The position numbers and the translations under genes are program-made. Under the pieces are notes generated by a model. That model saw nothing but the letters and a program-made list of their open reading frames with translations, had not been told where the DNA came from and searched no databases. From Pseudomonas chlororaphis (GTDB lineage Bacteria > Pseudomonadota > Gammaproteobacteria > Pseudomonadales > Pseudomonadaceae): a stretch of 64,000 nucleotides of DNA. Positions 11,570 to 21,168 of the stretch are shown here, in pieces. Position 1 is the first letter of the stretch, and each line of letters starts with the position of its first letter. The stretch lies in assembly GCF_001921865.1 (NCBI RefSeq), contig NZ_MSCT01000008.1:186001-250000 (forward strand). Reading direction: 5' to 3'.

Positions 11570-11793
11570 GACAATAAGAAACCACGGCGGATTGCCCGTC
11601 GTGAGCCTTGCGAGCAAGACTCACCGCGGAACGTCCGCTGGACTCGAGCTCACGGGAATCCTCATGCGCCGTGCCACAGCCCAGGCTGTGGATGTGGGGC
11701 AGGGGAGTCCGGTGAGGAGCGGTCACAGGTGGCGCGGCACTCATCAAGAGCGCAGCGCCGAATGCGCAGTACCTAACGAAGACGGTAAAAAGC

Positions 11794-12960
11794 ATGAATC
11801 TTCACGAGTATCAGGGTAAGCAGCTGTTCGCTGAATACGGCCTGCCAGTATCCAAAGGCTACGCGGTAGACACCCCGGAAGAAGCAGCGGCAGCTTGCGA
11901 CAAGATCGGCGGCTCCGAGTGGGTTGTCAAAGCCCAGGTTCACGCCGGTGGTCGCGGTAAAGCGGGCGGCGTAAAGCTGGTTCGCAGCAAAGAAGACGCT
12001 AAAGCATTCGCTCAACAGTGGTTGGGCAAGCGTCTGGTGACTTACCAGACTGACGCCAATGGTCAGCCAGTCACCAAGATCCTGGTTGAATCGTGCACTG
12101 ATATCGCTAAAGAGCTGTACCTGGGCGCTGTCGTCGACCGTTCGAGCCGCCGTATCGTGTTCATGGCTTCCACCGAAGGTGGCGTGGACATCGAGAAAAT
12201 CGCTCACGACACCCCTGAGAAAATCCTCAAGGCCACTATCGATCCACTGGTCGGCGCTCAGCCGTTCCAGGGTCGCGAGCTGGCTTTCCAGCTGGGTCTG
12301 GAAGGCAAGCAAGTCGCTCAGTTCGCCAAGATTTTCGTAGGCCTGGCCAAACTGTTCCAGGACCACGATCTGGCGCTGCTGGAAGTGAACCCGCTGGTGA
12401 TCAAGGCCGATGGCGATCTGCACTGCCTGGACGCGAAGATCAACATCGACGCCAACGCCATGTACCGTCAGCCTAAGCTGAAAACCTTCCACGATCCGTC
12501 GCAGGACGATCCGCGCGAAGCGCACGCTGCCAAGTTCGAACTGAACTACGTAGCCCTGGAAGGCAACATCGGCTGCATGGTCAACGGTGCCGGCCTGGCC
12601 ATGGGTACCATGGACATCGTCAACCTGCACGGCGGCAAGCCAGCCAACTTCCTCGACGTAGGTGGTGGTGCTACCAAAGAGCGCGTGACCGAAGCCTTCA
12701 AGATCATCCTGTCCGACACCAACGTCGCAGCAGTGCTGGTCAACATCTTCGGCGGCATCGTTCGTTGCGACATGATTGCCGAAGGCATCATCGGCGCGGT
12801 GAAAGAAGTCGGCGTGAAAATCCCGGTTGTTGTGCGCCTTGAAGGCAACAACGCTGAACTGGGCGCTAAAGTACTGGCAGAAAGCGGCTTGAACATCATC
12901 GCTGCTACCAGCCTGACCGACGCTGCTCAACAAGTTGTCAAAGCTGCGGAGGGCAAATAA
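11794..12960 (+). CDS. sucC: succinyl-CoA synthetase beta subunit (ADP-forming)
   Basis: The 388-residue ATP-grasp subunit that binds nucleotide and CoA-bound succinate in substrate-level phosphorylation. It begins [18 protein letters not shown] and has the ATP-grasp core with [27 protein letters not shown] carries metal ligands, and the C-terminal half has the FLDVGGGA and [16 protein letters not shown] motifs. The length equals that of E. coli SucC (388). It follows a 224-bp gap after lpdG in which I see no gene, and overlaps sucD by one base (TAATG). Confidence 0.97.
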   Translation: MNLHEYQGKQLFAEYGLPVSKGYAVDTPEEAAAACDKIGGSEWVVKAQVHAGGRGKAGGVKLVRSKEDAKAFAQQWLGKRLVTYQTDANGQPVTKILVESCTDIAKELYLGAVVDRSSRRIVFMASTEGGVDIEKIAHDTPEKILKATIDPLVGAQPFQGRELAFQLGLEGKQVAQFAKIFVGLAKLFQDHDLALLEVNPLVIKADGDLHCLDAKINIDANAMYRQPKLKTFHDPSQDDPREAHAAKFELNYVALEGNIGCMVNGAGLAMGTMDIVNLHGGKPANFLDVGGGATKERVTEAFKIILSDTNVAAVLVNIFGGIVRCDMIAEGIIGAVKEVGVKIPVVVRLEGNNAELGAKVLAESGLNIIAATSLTDAAQQVVKAAEGK

Positions 12961-13841
12961 TGAGCGTCCTGATCAATAAAGACACCAAAGTTATCTGCCA
13001 GGGCATTACCGGTTCGCAAGGTAGTTTCCACACCCAGCAAGCCATCGAATACGGCACCAAGATGGTTGGCGGCGTAACTCCGGGCAAAGGCGGCACCGAG
13101 CACCTGGGCCTGCCTGTCTTCAACACCGTGAAAGATGCTGTAGCCGCCACTGGCGCCACCGCCAGCGTGATCTACGTTCCGGCTCCTTTCTGCAAGGACT
13201 CGATCCTGGAAGCAGCTTTCGGCGGCATCAAGCTGATCGTCTGCATCACCGAAGGCATTCCTACCCTGGACATGCTGGACGCTAAAGTTAAGTGCGACGA
13301 GCTGGGCGTTACCCTGATCGGCCCTAACTGCCCAGGCGTGATCACTCCAGGCGAATGCAAGATCGGCATCATGCCAGGTCACATTCACTTGCCAGGCAAG
13401 GTCGGTATCGTTTCCCGTTCCGGCACCCTGACCTACGAAGCCGTGAAGCAGACCACTGACGCTGGTTTCGGTCAGTCCACCTGCGTCGGCATCGGTGGTG
13501 ACCCGATTCCGGGCTCCAACTTCATCGACATCCTGAAGCTGTTCCAGGAAGACCCGAAGACCGAGGCGATCGTGATGATCGGCGAGATCGGCGGTTCGGC
13601 TGAAGAGGAAGCGGCTGCCTACATCAAGGCTCACGTGACCAAGCCGGTTGTTTCCTACATCGCTGGTGTGACTGCTCCTCCGGGCAAGCGCATGGGCCAT
13701 GCTGGCGCAATCATCTCCGGCGGCAAAGGCACTGCAGACGAGAAATTCGCTGCGCTGCAAGACGCAGGTGTGAAAACCGTGCGTTCGCTGGCAGACATCG
13801 GCAAGGCCCTGGCCGAGCTGACCGGTTGGGCTGTCAAGTAA
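12960..13841 (+). CDS. sucD: succinyl-CoA synthetase alpha subunit
   Basis: A 293-residue CoA-binding subunit carrying the phosphohistidine intermediate. The N-terminal Rossmann region has [19 protein letters not shown]. The phosphorylated His is His247 in [13 protein letters not shown], and the [12 protein letters not shown] loop is present. Overlap with sucC by one base implies translational coupling of the 1:1 subunits. A strong terminator follows, closing the TCA block. Confidence 0.97.
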   Translation: MSVLINKDTKVICQGITGSQGSFHTQQAIEYGTKMVGGVTPGKGGTEHLGLPVFNTVKDAVAATGATASVIYVPAPFCKDSILEAAFGGIKLIVCITEGIPTLDMLDAKVKCDELGVTLIGPNCPGVITPGECKIGIMPGHIHLPGKVGIVSRSGTLTYEAVKQTTDAGFGQSTCVGIGGDPIPGSNFIDILKLFQEDPKTEAIVMIGEIGGSAEEEAAAYIKAHVTKPVVSYIAGVTAPPGKRMGHAGAIISGGKGTADEKFAALQDAGVKTVRSLADIGKALAELTGWAVK

Positions 13842-13870
13842 GCTTCGCGCTTAGCTGATGCTCCACCAGC

Positions 13871-13900
13871 AAAGGCCACCTTCGGGTGGCCTTTGTCGTT
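13871..13900 (+). terminator. terminator after sucD
   Basis: A stem AAAGGCCACC / GGTGGCCTTT with a TTCG(G) loop ends in TTTGTCGTTT, 30 bases after the sucD stop. Confidence 0.85.
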
Positions 13901-13935
13901 TCTGAGGCAGCCCCATGCAGGGGTGAACGTTACTT

Positions 13936-14009
13936 GCAGGAGCGAGCTTGCTCGCGATAGGGCCCGTCTGGGCATGGCCGCTGCGCGGATCGCGAGCTGC
14001 TCCTACAGG
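13936..14009. repeat. REPIN: two inverted REP elements
   Basis: GCAGGAGCGAGCTTGCTCGC starts at 13936, and the inverted copy ATCGCGAGCTGCTCCTACAG ends near 14009, separated by about 30 bases. This is the head-to-head REP doublet of the fluorescens group; the same core recurs at 36776 and 47631. Confidence 0.85.
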
Positions 14010-14270
14010 GGCTGTTTTTGACGGGACTGTTATGGCTAATGGCTATTTATCTACATAAACGCGACATGGAAATGTCGCTTATCGGACAGTTCGCCCTCTA
14101 ACAGTGCGTTTGTCTTACCAATTCGGTAGGCTAGCCGCCTATTTTGCGTCTGCGTCCCACAAGGAAGCTGCGCGCTAAACGGGTCGGTCCTATACGGATC
14201 GACAGCATTTCCCTCACCCATAAGGGAAATCCCTCTCTAAATTCCGATTCAGTAGTGTGGTATTTCCTTA
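14010..14270. other. brnQ upstream region, no gene
   Basis: With the sucD terminator and the REPIN this completes a 429-bp gene-free stretch. It contains a small hairpin GCGACAT-GGAA-ATGTCGC (14061-14078) and the imperfect repeat AAGGGAAATCCCT (about 14222-14234). No clear sigma-70 promoter or Shine-Dalgarno could be assigned; GTGTGGTATTTCCTTA directly precedes the brnQ ATG. Confidence 0.5.
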
Positions 14271-15584
14271 ATGAAAGTGTTGAAAGGCCAGGACATTCTG
14301 GCACTTGGTTTCATGACCTTTGCCCTGTTCGTCGGGGCAGGCAACATCATCTTCCCGCCTATCGTCGGCTTGCAGTCCGGACCTAACGTCTGGATCGCGG
14401 CGCTGGGCTTTCTGATCACCGCGGTAGGCCTGCCGGTGATCACTGTCGTCGCCCTGGCCAAGGTCGGTGGGGCGATGGATGCGTTGAGCAGTCCGATCGG
14501 CAAGATCGCCGGTGGCCTGCTGGCGGCGGTCTGCTACCTGGCGGTAGGTCCGCTGTTCGCCACGCCGCGTACCGCGACCGTGTCCTTCGAAGTGGGCCTG
14601 GCGCCCCTGACCGGCGAAAGCCCGTTGGCGCTGTTCCTCTACAGTTCGGTCTATTTCCTGCTGGTGTTCTTCATCTCCCTCTACCCGGGACGCCTGCTGG
14701 ACACCGTTGGGCGTTTTCTCGCGCCGCTGAAGATCATCGCCCTGGCTGTCCTGGGCATCGCCGCGTTCGCCTTGCCGGCCGGCGATATCGGTACCGCTAC
14801 CCCGGAATACGTCGCGGCGCCATTCTCCCAGGGCTTTATCAACGGTTACCTGACCATGGACACCCTGGGCGCGCTGGTATTCGGCATTGTCATCGTCAAC
14901 GCCATCCGCTCCCGCGGCGTCGAGTCGCCGCGGCTGATCACCCGCTACGCGATCATCGCCGGGCTGATTGCCGGCGTTGGGCTGGCCCTGGTGTACGTCA
15001 GCCTGTTCCGCCTGGGCTCGGGCAGCCATGAAGTCGCGGCCGGCGCCACCAACGGCGCGGCGGTGTTGCACGCTTATGTGCAACATACATTCGGCTCCCT
15101 GGGCAGCGGTTTTCTCGCGGTGCTGATTTCCCTGGCCTGCCTGGTGACCGCGGTCGGCCTGACCTGCGCCTGCGCTGAATACTTCAGCCGCGTCCTGCCG
15201 CTGTCGTACAAGACCCTGGTGGTGATCCTCGCGGCGTTCTCGCTGCTGGTCTCCAACCTGGGCCTGACCAAGCTGATTGCCTTCTCCATTCCGGTGCTGA
15301 CTGCTATCTACCCGCCGTGCATCGCCTTGGTGGCCCTGAGCTTCTGCAAGGACTTCTGGCATGAGCAGGGCCGTATCGTCGGTCCGGTGATGCTGGTGTC
15401 TTTCCTGTTCGGCCTGATCGACGCGCTCAAGGGCGCGGGCCTGGCGGACTGGATGCCAAGCCAGTTGGCTCATCTGCCGCTGAGCGAGCAAGGCCTGGCC
15501 TGGTTGGTACCTTCGGTCATGACCCTGGTGGTCGCGGTGGTCTGCGATCGCCTGCTGGGCAAGCGCAGCGAAGCGCTGGCCTAA
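14271..15584 (+). CDS. brnQ: branched-chain amino acid carrier BrnQ
   Basis: A 437-residue inner-membrane cation-coupled symporter for leucine, isoleucine and valine. It has about twelve hydrophobic segments. The family signature is in the first helices: [21 protein letters not shown] (residues about 10-30) and the [16 protein letters not shown] loop (about 90-105). Length matches the family (430-440). The upstream region lacks a clear ribosome site, so the start is chosen on homology of [16 protein letters not shown] terminator follows. Confidence 0.94.
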   Translation: MKVLKGQDILALGFMTFALFVGAGNIIFPPIVGLQSGPNVWIAALGFLITAVGLPVITVVALAKVGGAMDALSSPIGKIAGGLLAAVCYLAVGPLFATPRTATVSFEVGLAPLTGESPLALFLYSSVYFLLVFFISLYPGRLLDTVGRFLAPLKIIALAVLGIAAFALPAGDIGTATPEYVAAPFSQGFINGYLTMDTLGALVFGIVIVNAIRSRGVESPRLITRYAIIAGLIAGVGLALVYVSLFRLGSGSHEVAAGATNGAAVLHAYVQHTFGSLGSGFLAVLISLACLVTAVGLTCACAEYFSRVLPLSYKTLVVILAAFSLLVSNLGLTKLIAFSIPVLTAIYPPCIALVALSFCKDFWHEQGRIVGPVMLVSFLFGLIDALKGAGLADWMPSQLAHLPLSEQGLAWLVPSVMTLVVAVVCDRLLGKRSEALA

Positions 15585-15629
15585 GCCGTTACCTGCGTTG
15601 CGCCCGTCATGAGCGGGCGCAACGCCCAT

Positions 15630-15668
15630 AAAAAATGCCCCGTATCCTGCGATACGGGGCATTTTTTA
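15630..15668. terminator. terminator after brnQ
   Basis: AAAAAATGCCCCGTATC / GATACGGGGCATTTTTT: a 12-bp GC-rich stem flanked by A and T runs, able to act on either strand. Confidence 0.92.
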
Positions 15669-15755
15669 TGGGCGGCGCAGGGTGTCTTTTTCCCTTGAGC
15701 GGCGTCGAAGGCAGTGCCTGTTGCATCACTCCGCCAACGCTATCCGGGAACCTGC

Positions 15756-16493
15756 ATGTCGTTCGTCGAAGCCAACCTGATTCATCTGATCGCCGCCCTC
15801 TGGTTTGTCATCTGCTGGGGCGGCTATACCCGCTACGCCACATGGAAGGGCCGCGACACCGCGTGCCTGGCCAGCGTGTTGCACCTGTACCGGGAAGACT
15901 GGATGCGCCGCATGCTGCTGCGCGACAACCGTATCGCCGACGCCAGCGTGATCGGCAATCTGGAACGCAACGCCTCGTTCTTTGCCTCCAGCACCCTGAT
16001 TATCCTCGCCGGTATCCTCACGGTGCTCGGTGCTTCCGAGCGTGCTGTGTCGCTGCTGGCCGACATTCCCATGGTGCAGCAGGCTTCCCAGGGCATGTCG
16101 GAGATCAAGCTGTTGTGCCTGGCGCTGGTGTTCGTCTATGCCTTCTTCACCTTCAGCTGGTGCATGCGCCAATACAACTTCGCAGCCATTCTCGTCGGTT
16201 CGGCGCCGATGATCGGTGAGCGGCATGTGTCCGAGCAGGAGCGTAAAGCCTTTGCCCAGCGCGCCGCGCGGGTGATTTCCATGGCCGCCAACCAGTTCAA
16301 CTTCGGCCTGCGTTCCTATTACTTCGGGATGAGCATGCTGGTCTGGTTCGTCAGCCCCTGGCTGTTCATGCTGATGAGCACGGGGGTGGTGCTGGTGCTG
16401 TACCGCCGGGAGTTTCATTCCGACGTGCTGGACGTGATGGTCTATACCCCTACAGAGGCGCCATTGCCTGAGGTGAACAAGGAGACGGTCTGA
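15756..16493 (+). CDS. DUF599-type membrane protein
   Basis: A 245-residue integral membrane protein when read from ATG at 15756 (MSFVEANLIHLIAALWF); the frame stays open upstream, but the GGGAA spacing favours this start. Four hydrophobic segments are visible (about 8-28, 75-93, 111-132 and 190-215), with conserved polar stretches (RNASFFASS; FNFGLRSYYFGMS). The last is the feature I recognise from the DUF599 family. Function is unknown. It overlaps the next gene by one base, so the two membrane proteins are likely co-expressed. Confidence 0.8.
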   Translation: MSFVEANLIHLIAALWFVICWGGYTRYATWKGRDTACLASVLHLYREDWMRRMLLRDNRIADASVIGNLERNASFFASSTLIILAGILTVLGASERAVSLLADIPMVQQASQGMSEIKLLCLALVFVYAFFTFSWCMRQYNFAAILVGSAPMIGERHVSEQERKAFAQRAARVISMAANQFNFGLRSYYFGMSMLVWFVSPWLFMLMSTGVVLVLYRREFHSDVLDVMVYTPTEAPLPEVNKETV

Positions 16494-16894
16494 TGAGTAT
16501 TGCGTTCTGGTGCGTGTTTATCAGCGCGCTGCTGATTTACGTGGCGCGCATGCCGGTGGCCAGGGCCATGAAAGAGCAGGGCGGTTACGACAACCACCTG
16601 CCGCGCCAGCAACAGGCCGCCCTGACTGGGTTCGGCGCGCGCGCGGTGGCGGCGCACCAGAACAGTTTCGAAGCGTTCATCTTGTTTGCGGTAGGGGTAC
16701 TGATGGCCCATACCACCCAGACTCAGGGTTGGTTGATCGATGCTCTGGCGATCGTCTTCGTGATCACGCGGATCATCTATCTGCTGTGCTATTGGGCGGA
16801 CCTGGCGTGGCAACGCAGCCTGATCTGGTTTATCGGCCTGCTCTGTTCGTTATTGCTGATGCTTAGTCCGACTTTGCGCAGCCTGCTGGCTTAG
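16493..16894 (+). CDS. MAPEG family membrane protein
   Basis: A 133-residue protein with four predicted helices and the MAPEG pattern: a polar loop after helix 1 (YDNHLPRQQQAALTGFGARAVAAHQNSFEAF) containing the conserved R-A-x-x-A-H-x-N-x-x-E motif. The eukaryotic families are glutathione transferases and leukotriene synthases; bacterial members mostly lack assigned substrates. It is translationally coupled to the upstream DUF599 gene (TGATG). A terminator follows. Confidence 0.85.
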   Translation: MSIAFWCVFISALLIYVARMPVARAMKEQGGYDNHLPRQQQAALTGFGARAVAAHQNSFEAFILFAVGVLMAHTTQTQGWLIDALAIVFVITRIIYLLCYWADLAWQRSLIWFIGLLCSLLLMLSPTLRSLLA

Positions 16895-16910
16895 AGAATA
16901 TTCCAGGCAA

Positions 16911-16941
16911 AATAAAACCCGCACTCGGCGGGTTTTATTGT
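16911..16941. terminator. bidirectional terminator
   Basis: AATAAAACCCGC-ACTCG-GCGGGTTTTATT is an uninterrupted symmetrical stem between convergent genes. Confidence 0.9.
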
Positions 16942-16959
16942 TGCTGCACTAAAACCGGA

Positions 16960-17211
16960 TTAGTTGGTTTTAGGAGCGGCTTCCTTGGCAGCTTCTTCGG
17001 CCGCTGCTTTGTTCGAATCAACCTGATCTTTGGCTGCTTCGGCGTTTTCTTTTGCCGCTTCGTTCACTTTATCCTGAGCTTCGTTCATTTTCTGTTGAGC
17101 TTGCTCAGCATGTTGGTTGGCATCTTGAGCTTTGTCCTCGGATTTTTTATCGCACGCAGCGAGACCGAGGGAAGCGGTCAACATCAAGGCAATAGCTAAA
17201 GTCTTACGCAT
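16960..17211 (-). CDS. small Ala/Glu/Lys-rich lipoprotein
   Basis: An 83-residue protein with a lipoprotein signal: MRKTLAIALMLTASLGLAAC, lipobox LAAC, so Cys20 would be acylated. The mature part is almost entirely A, E, K, N, Q and D, in a heptad-like pattern (HAEQAQQKMNEAQDKVNEAAKE) that predicts one long, probably coiled-coil, helix. This resembles small envelope lipoproteins of the Lpp/OprI kind in style, but it lacks the terminal Lys-rich anchor, so peptidoglycan attachment is not implied. AAGGAG lies upstream of the ATG. Function unknown. Confidence 0.85.
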   Translation of the reverse strand: MRKTLAIALMLTASLGLAACDKKSEDKAQDANQHAEQAQQKMNEAQDKVNEAAKENAEAAKDQVDSNKAAAEEAAKEAAPKTN

Positions 17212-17368
17212 GGGGTGTTTCTCCTTATTGAAGATATCTTCTGGCCTTTCGAGCGCGGCTCTACGGGTTAAGTTCCTTGAAATTCGAAGATATATAAAGT
17301 GCCAGCAATATTGAACTTTTACCTACTGTGTCAACTGAACGGTTTTGTCGCCTACAGAGAGTTGCGTT

Positions 17369-17845
17369 ATGGAGCAGAACCCTGTTTTTGAGCGTGCGAG
17401 GCGATTCCTGTCGGCGTTGCGCCATTGCCAGGTACTGGCGCTGGGCGTGCACAGTGCCTCGACGGACGGCATTACCCTGGTGCTGCCTTACAGCCCGCAT
17501 ATTGTCGGTAATCCACAGACCGGAGTGATCCATGGCGGCGCGCTGACCTCGTTGATGGACACCGCCTGCGGCATGGCCACATTGTGTGTCTTGCCGGAGT
17601 TCGAGGTCTGCCCGACCCTGGACCTGCGCATCGATTACATGCACCCGGCGCAGCCGGGCAAAAGCGTCTATGGCTTCGCCCAGTGCTATCGGGTGACCAC
17701 CGATGTCATTTTCACCCGCGGTTTTGCCTACCAGGATGATCCCGAACAGCCCATCGCCCATGTGGTCGGTACTTTCATGCGCATGGGCAAGGCCATCAAG
17801 GGCAGCAAAGGGTTTGCCGGTGCGATCAAGGGTGAGAAACCATGA
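17369..17845 (+). CDS. PaaI-type hotdog-fold thioesterase
   Basis: A 158-residue single hotdog domain. The motif HGGALTSLMDTACGMA (about residues 53-68) has the conserved HGG and the Asp on the central helix used by PaaI/YdiI-type acyl-CoA thioesterases. It is followed by the TLDLRIDYMHPA strand. Start ATG at 17369 is preceded by AGAGAG. The next gene encodes a second, divergent hotdog protein starting inside the last codons (ATGA overlap), so the two may form a heteromer or a paired enzyme. The substrate cannot be read from the sequence. Confidence 0.88.
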   Translation: MEQNPVFERARRFLSALRHCQVLALGVHSASTDGITLVLPYSPHIVGNPQTGVIHGGALTSLMDTACGMATLCVLPEFEVCPTLDLRIDYMHPAQPGKSVYGFAQCYRVTTDVIFTRGFAYQDDPEQPIAHVVGTFMRMGKAIKGSKGFAGAIKGEKP

Positions 17846-18294
17846 GCGACGATTTCCAGGCGCAACTGCAACAGGCCCATGAGCAGGGCGATTATGTGCA
17901 GCTGCTGCAATTGATTCCTTATGCCCGGCTGATCGGTATCGAGTGTTCGCGACAGGGCGACGAGTTGCTGTTCCGCTTGCCCGCCAACCCGGACAATATC
18001 GGCAATCCGCTGCTGCCGGCCCTGCACGGCGGGGTCATCGCCGGCTTCATGGAACTGGCGGCGGCGCTGCACCTGCTGATTTATACCGGAGCGCCGGGCG
18101 TGCCGAAGATCATCGATTTTTCCCTCGACTATCTGCGCGCCGGGCAGTTTCGCGATACCTACGCCAGGTGCCAGGTAGGCCGCCAGGGGCGGCGCGTCGC
18201 CAACGTGGCGATTACCGCCTGGCAGAGCCGCATGGAGGAGCCGATTGCCACGGCCCGGGCACATTTCAAACTTGAAGAACGTCCTGGCCCTTGA
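17842..18294 (+). CDS. second PaaI-type hotdog-fold thioesterase
   Basis: A 150-residue hotdog protein with [19 protein letters not shown] in place of the canonical HGG...D helix; it has Glu (MELAA) where the partner has Asp. The [12 protein letters not shown] strand follows as in the family. Its start overlaps the stop of the upstream thioesterase by four bases. Low similarity to the partner suggests an old duplication or a pair with split roles. It is upstream of htpG with only an 88-bp gap. Confidence 0.85.
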   Translation: MSDDFQAQLQQAHEQGDYVQLLQLIPYARLIGIECSRQGDELLFRLPANPDNIGNPLLPALHGGVIAGFMELAAALHLLIYTGAPGVPKIIDFSLDYLRAGQFRDTYARCQVGRQGRRVANVAITAWQSRMEEPIATARAHFKLEERPGP

Positions 18295-18382
18295 AATCTC
18301 AGGCATAGCCCCCAACTCTGAGGACATCCCGCCGTCAGCCCTCCGGGCGCGGCTTATGCCATCTGATTGGAGTTTGATGACC

Positions 18383-20287
18383 ATGAGTGTGGAAACTCAA
18401 AAGGAAACCCTGGGCTTCCAGACCGAGGTAAAGCAGCTGCTGCACCTCATGATCCATTCGCTGTATTCCAACAAGGAAATCTTCCTTCGCGAATTGATCT
18501 CGAACGCCTCCGACGCCGTCGACAAATTGCGCTTCGAAGCCCTGTCCAAGCCTGAGTTGCTGGAAGGTGGCGCGGAGCTGAAAATCCGTGTGAGCTTCGA
18601 CAAGGACGCCAAGACCGTCACCCTCGAAGACAACGGCATCGGCATGAGCCGCGAAGATGTGATCACCCACTTGGGGACCATCGCCAAGTCCGGCACCGCC
18701 GACTTCATGAAGAACCTCACGGGCGACCAGAAGAAGGACTCGCACCTGATCGGTCAGTTCGGCGTGGGCTTCTATTCCGCGTTTATCGTCGCCGACAAGG
18801 TCGATGTGTTCAGCCGTCGTGCCGGCACCGCCGCCAGCGAAGGCGTGCACTGGTCCTCCAAAGGCGAGGGCGAGTTCGAGGTCGCGACCATCGACAAGGC
18901 CGAGCGCGGCACCCGTATCGTCCTGCACCTGAAATCCGGCGAAGACGAGTTCGCCGATGGCTGGCGCCTGCGCAACATCATCAAGAAGTACTCCGACCAC
19001 ATCGCTTTGCCGATCGAGCTGCCTAAAGAGGCTGCCGCCGCCGAAGGCGAAGAGCCGCCTGCGCTGGAATGGGAAACCGTCAACCGCGCCAGCGCCCTGT
19101 GGACCCGTCCGCGCACCGACGTCACGGATGCGGAATACCAGGAGTTCTACAAGCACATCGCCCACGACTTCGAGAACCCGCTGAGCTGGAGCCATAACAA
19201 GGTCGAGGGCAAGCTGGAGTACAGCTCGCTGCTTTACGTGCCGGCTCGCGCGCCGTTCGACCTGTACCAGCGCGAAGCGCCGAAAGGCCTGAAGCTGTAC
19301 GTGCAACGCGTGTTCGTGATGGACCAGGCGGAATCCTTCCTGCCGCTGTACCTGCGCTTCATCAAGGGCGTGGTCGACTCCAACGACCTGTCGCTGAACG
19401 TGTCGCGGGAAATCCTGCAGAAAGACCCGATCATCGACTCGATGAAGTCGGCGCTGACCAAGCGCGTGCTGGACATGCTGGAAAAACTGGCGAAGAACGA
19501 GCCTGAGCAATACAAGGGCTTCTGGAAGAACTTCGGCCAGGTGATGAAGGAAGGCCCGGCCGAAGACTTCGCCAACAAGGAAAAGATCGCCGGCCTGCTG
19601 CGTTTCGCCTCCACCCAGGGCGACGACGGCGAGCAGAATGTATCCCTGGCCGAGTACCTGGCGCGCGCCAAGGAAGGCCAGGACAAGATCTACTACCTCA
19701 CCGGCGAAACCTACGCCCAGGTCAAGAACAGCCCGCACCTTGAAGTCTTCCGTAAGAAAGGCATCGAAGTGCTGCTGCTCACCGACCGCATCGACGAGTG
19801 GCTGATGAGCTACCTGAGCGACTTCGACGGCAAGGGTTTTGTCGACGTGGCCCGTGGCGACCTGGACCTCGGCAACCTGGACTCGGAAGAGGACAAGAAA
19901 GCCGCGCAAGAAGTCGCCAAGAGTAAGGAAGGCCTGGTGGAGCGGATCAAGACCGCCCTGGGCGATACGGTCAGCGAAGTACGGGTTTCCCATCGCCTGA
20001 CCGACTCCCCGGCGATCCTGGCGATCGGCGAACAGGACCTGGGCCTGCAAATGCGCCAGATCCTCGAGGCCAGCGGGCAGAAGGTCCCGGATTCCAAGCC
20101 GATCTTCGAATTCAACCCGGCGCACCCGTTGATCGAGAAGCTCGACGGCGAACAGAGCGACGAGCGTTTCGGCGATCTGTCGCACATCCTCTTCGATCAG
20201 GCAGCCCTGGCTGCCGGCGACAGCTTGAAGGACCCGGCCGCCTATGTGCGCCGCCTGAACAAGCTGCTGGTTGAACTGTCGGTTTAA
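18383..20287 (+). CDS. htpG: chaperone HtpG (Hsp90)
   Basis: A 634-residue cytosolic ATP-dependent Hsp90. The GHKL ATPase domain at the N-terminus has [15 protein letters not shown] with the catalytic Glu, DNGIGM, and the lid motif [11 protein letters not shown]. The middle domain has the [21 protein letters not shown] region, with [11 protein letters not shown] and its catalytic-loop Arg, followed by the C-terminal dimerisation domain. Start chosen at ATG 18383 (MSVETQKE) rather than ATG 18377, as GGAG is 10 bases before it and the length then equals the P. aeruginosa protein. No heat-shock promoter could be assigned confidently. Confidence 0.97.
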   Translation: MSVETQKETLGFQTEVKQLLHLMIHSLYSNKEIFLRELISNASDAVDKLRFEALSKPELLEGGAELKIRVSFDKDAKTVTLEDNGIGMSREDVITHLGTIAKSGTADFMKNLTGDQKKDSHLIGQFGVGFYSAFIVADKVDVFSRRAGTAASEGVHWSSKGEGEFEVATIDKAERGTRIVLHLKSGEDEFADGWRLRNIIKKYSDHIALPIELPKEAAAAEGEEPPALEWETVNRASALWTRPRTDVTDAEYQEFYKHIAHDFENPLSWSHNKVEGKLEYSSLLYVPARAPFDLYQREAPKGLKLYVQRVFVMDQAESFLPLYLRFIKGVVDSNDLSLNVSREILQKDPIIDSMKSALTKRVLDMLEKLAKNEPEQYKGFWKNFGQVMKEGPAEDFANKEKIAGLLRFASTQGDDGEQNVSLAEYLARAKEGQDKIYYLTGETYAQVKNSPHLEVFRKKGIEVLLLTDRIDEWLMSYLSDFDGKGFVDVARGDLDLGNLDSEEDKKAAQEVAKSKEGLVERIKTALGDTVSEVRVSHRLTDSPAILAIGEQDLGLQMRQILEASGQKVPDSKPIFEFNPAHPLIEKLDGEQSDERFGDLSHILFDQAALAAGDSLKDPAAYVRRLNKLLVELSV

Positions 20288-20298
20288 TCACGTTGCAA

Positions 20299-20324
20299 GA
20301 AAAACCCGCTTCGGCGGGTTTTTT
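20299..20324 (+). terminator. terminator after htpG
   Basis: A short GC stem AAAACCCGC-TTC-GGCGGGTTTT continues into TTTTC, 12 bases after the htpG stop. Confidence 0.9.
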
Positions 20325-20355
20325 CATTCCGGTGTTATCCAATCAGGAGTCTGAA

Positions 20356-21084
20356 ATGAGCCAAGTTACCGTTCGTTCCCTGGTCTACCAGATCGATGGT
20401 CAATCCTATGAAAGCCGCCTGGCATTCGATGCCAGCCAGCAGGGGCCGCGCCCGGGGCTGTTGATGGCGCCGAACTGGATGGGTGTCGGCGCCGGTGCCG
20501 AGAAGATCGCCGAAGCGGTGGCGGCCAAGGGGTACGTGGTGCTGATCGCCGACCTGTACGGGCAAACCGTGCGCCCGAGCAACGGCGACGAGGCGGGCGC
20601 GGCGATGATGCCGTTGAAGAATGATCGCGCTCTGTTGCGCAAGCGCATGCAGGCGGCTTTCGAGGCCTTGCAAAACCAGCAGGAGGCGGCGGTGGATAAG
20701 GCGAAGCTGGCCACCTTCGGCTTCTGCTTCGGCGGCTGCTGCTCCCTGGAGCTGGCGCGCAGCGGAGCGCCGGTGAAAGCCGCGGTGTCCTTCCACGGCA
20801 CCCTGGATACGCCGAACCCAGCCGATGCGCGGAACATCAAGGGGGCGGTCTTGGTGCTGCATGGCGCCGCCGACCCGCTGGTGCCGGCAGAGCAATTGCC
20901 GGCCTTCGAAGCGGAAATGGACGCAGCGGGCGTCGACTGGCAGTTGCTGAGCTACGGCGGCGCGGTGCATTCCTTCACCGATCCGCATGCCAATGTGCCG
21001 GGCAAGATGATGTACGACGCCAAGACCGCGGGCCGGGCCTTCACCTCGATGCACAATCTGCTGGACGAAGTGTTCAAGGGCTGA
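20356..21084 (+). CDS. dienelactone hydrolase family protein
   Basis: A 242-residue alpha/beta hydrolase. The nucleophile is a Cys in GFCFGGCC (about residue 122), with an Asp in LHGAADPLVPAEQ and the catalytic His in HSFTDP, which together give the Cys-His-Asp triad of dienelactone hydrolases. Start ATG at 20356 follows CAGGAG. Classical members open dienelactones in chlorocatechol breakdown, but no aromatic-degradation genes are nearby, so the physiological substrate is open. It lies next to htpG as in P. aeruginosa. Confidence 0.88.
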   Translation: MSQVTVRSLVYQIDGQSYESRLAFDASQQGPRPGLLMAPNWMGVGAGAEKIAEAVAAKGYVVLIADLYGQTVRPSNGDEAGAAMMPLKNDRALLRKRMQAAFEALQNQQEAAVDKAKLATFGFCFGGCCSLELARSGAPVKAAVSFHGTLDTPNPADARNIKGAVLVLHGAADPLVPAEQLPAFEAEMDAAGVDWQLLSYGGAVHSFTDPHANVPGKMMYDAKTAGRAFTSMHNLLDEVFKG

Positions 21085-21098
21085 GCCCCGGGAACGCC

Positions 21099-21155
21099 AA
21101 GCCCGTACGGTACGAGGTTGCTCCCTGGGAGCCGCCTCGTACCGTACGGGCTTTT
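21099..21155. terminator. long bidirectional terminator between convergent genes
   Basis: A perfect 19-bp stem (AAGCCCGTACGGTACGAGG and its complement) surrounds a 16-base loop and ends in TTTTTAT on the plus strand. Confidence 0.9.
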
Positions 21156-21168
21156 TATCGGGCCTGTT

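Noticed and set aside
11570..11793. Separate gene between lpdG and sucC
   Set aside because: The short frames there overlap gene ends, lack ribosome sites and resemble shadows.
13842..14270. Small protein or sRNA in the sucD-brnQ gap
   Set aside because: Only a terminator, REPIN and short hairpins are seen; no promoter or coding frame could be supported.
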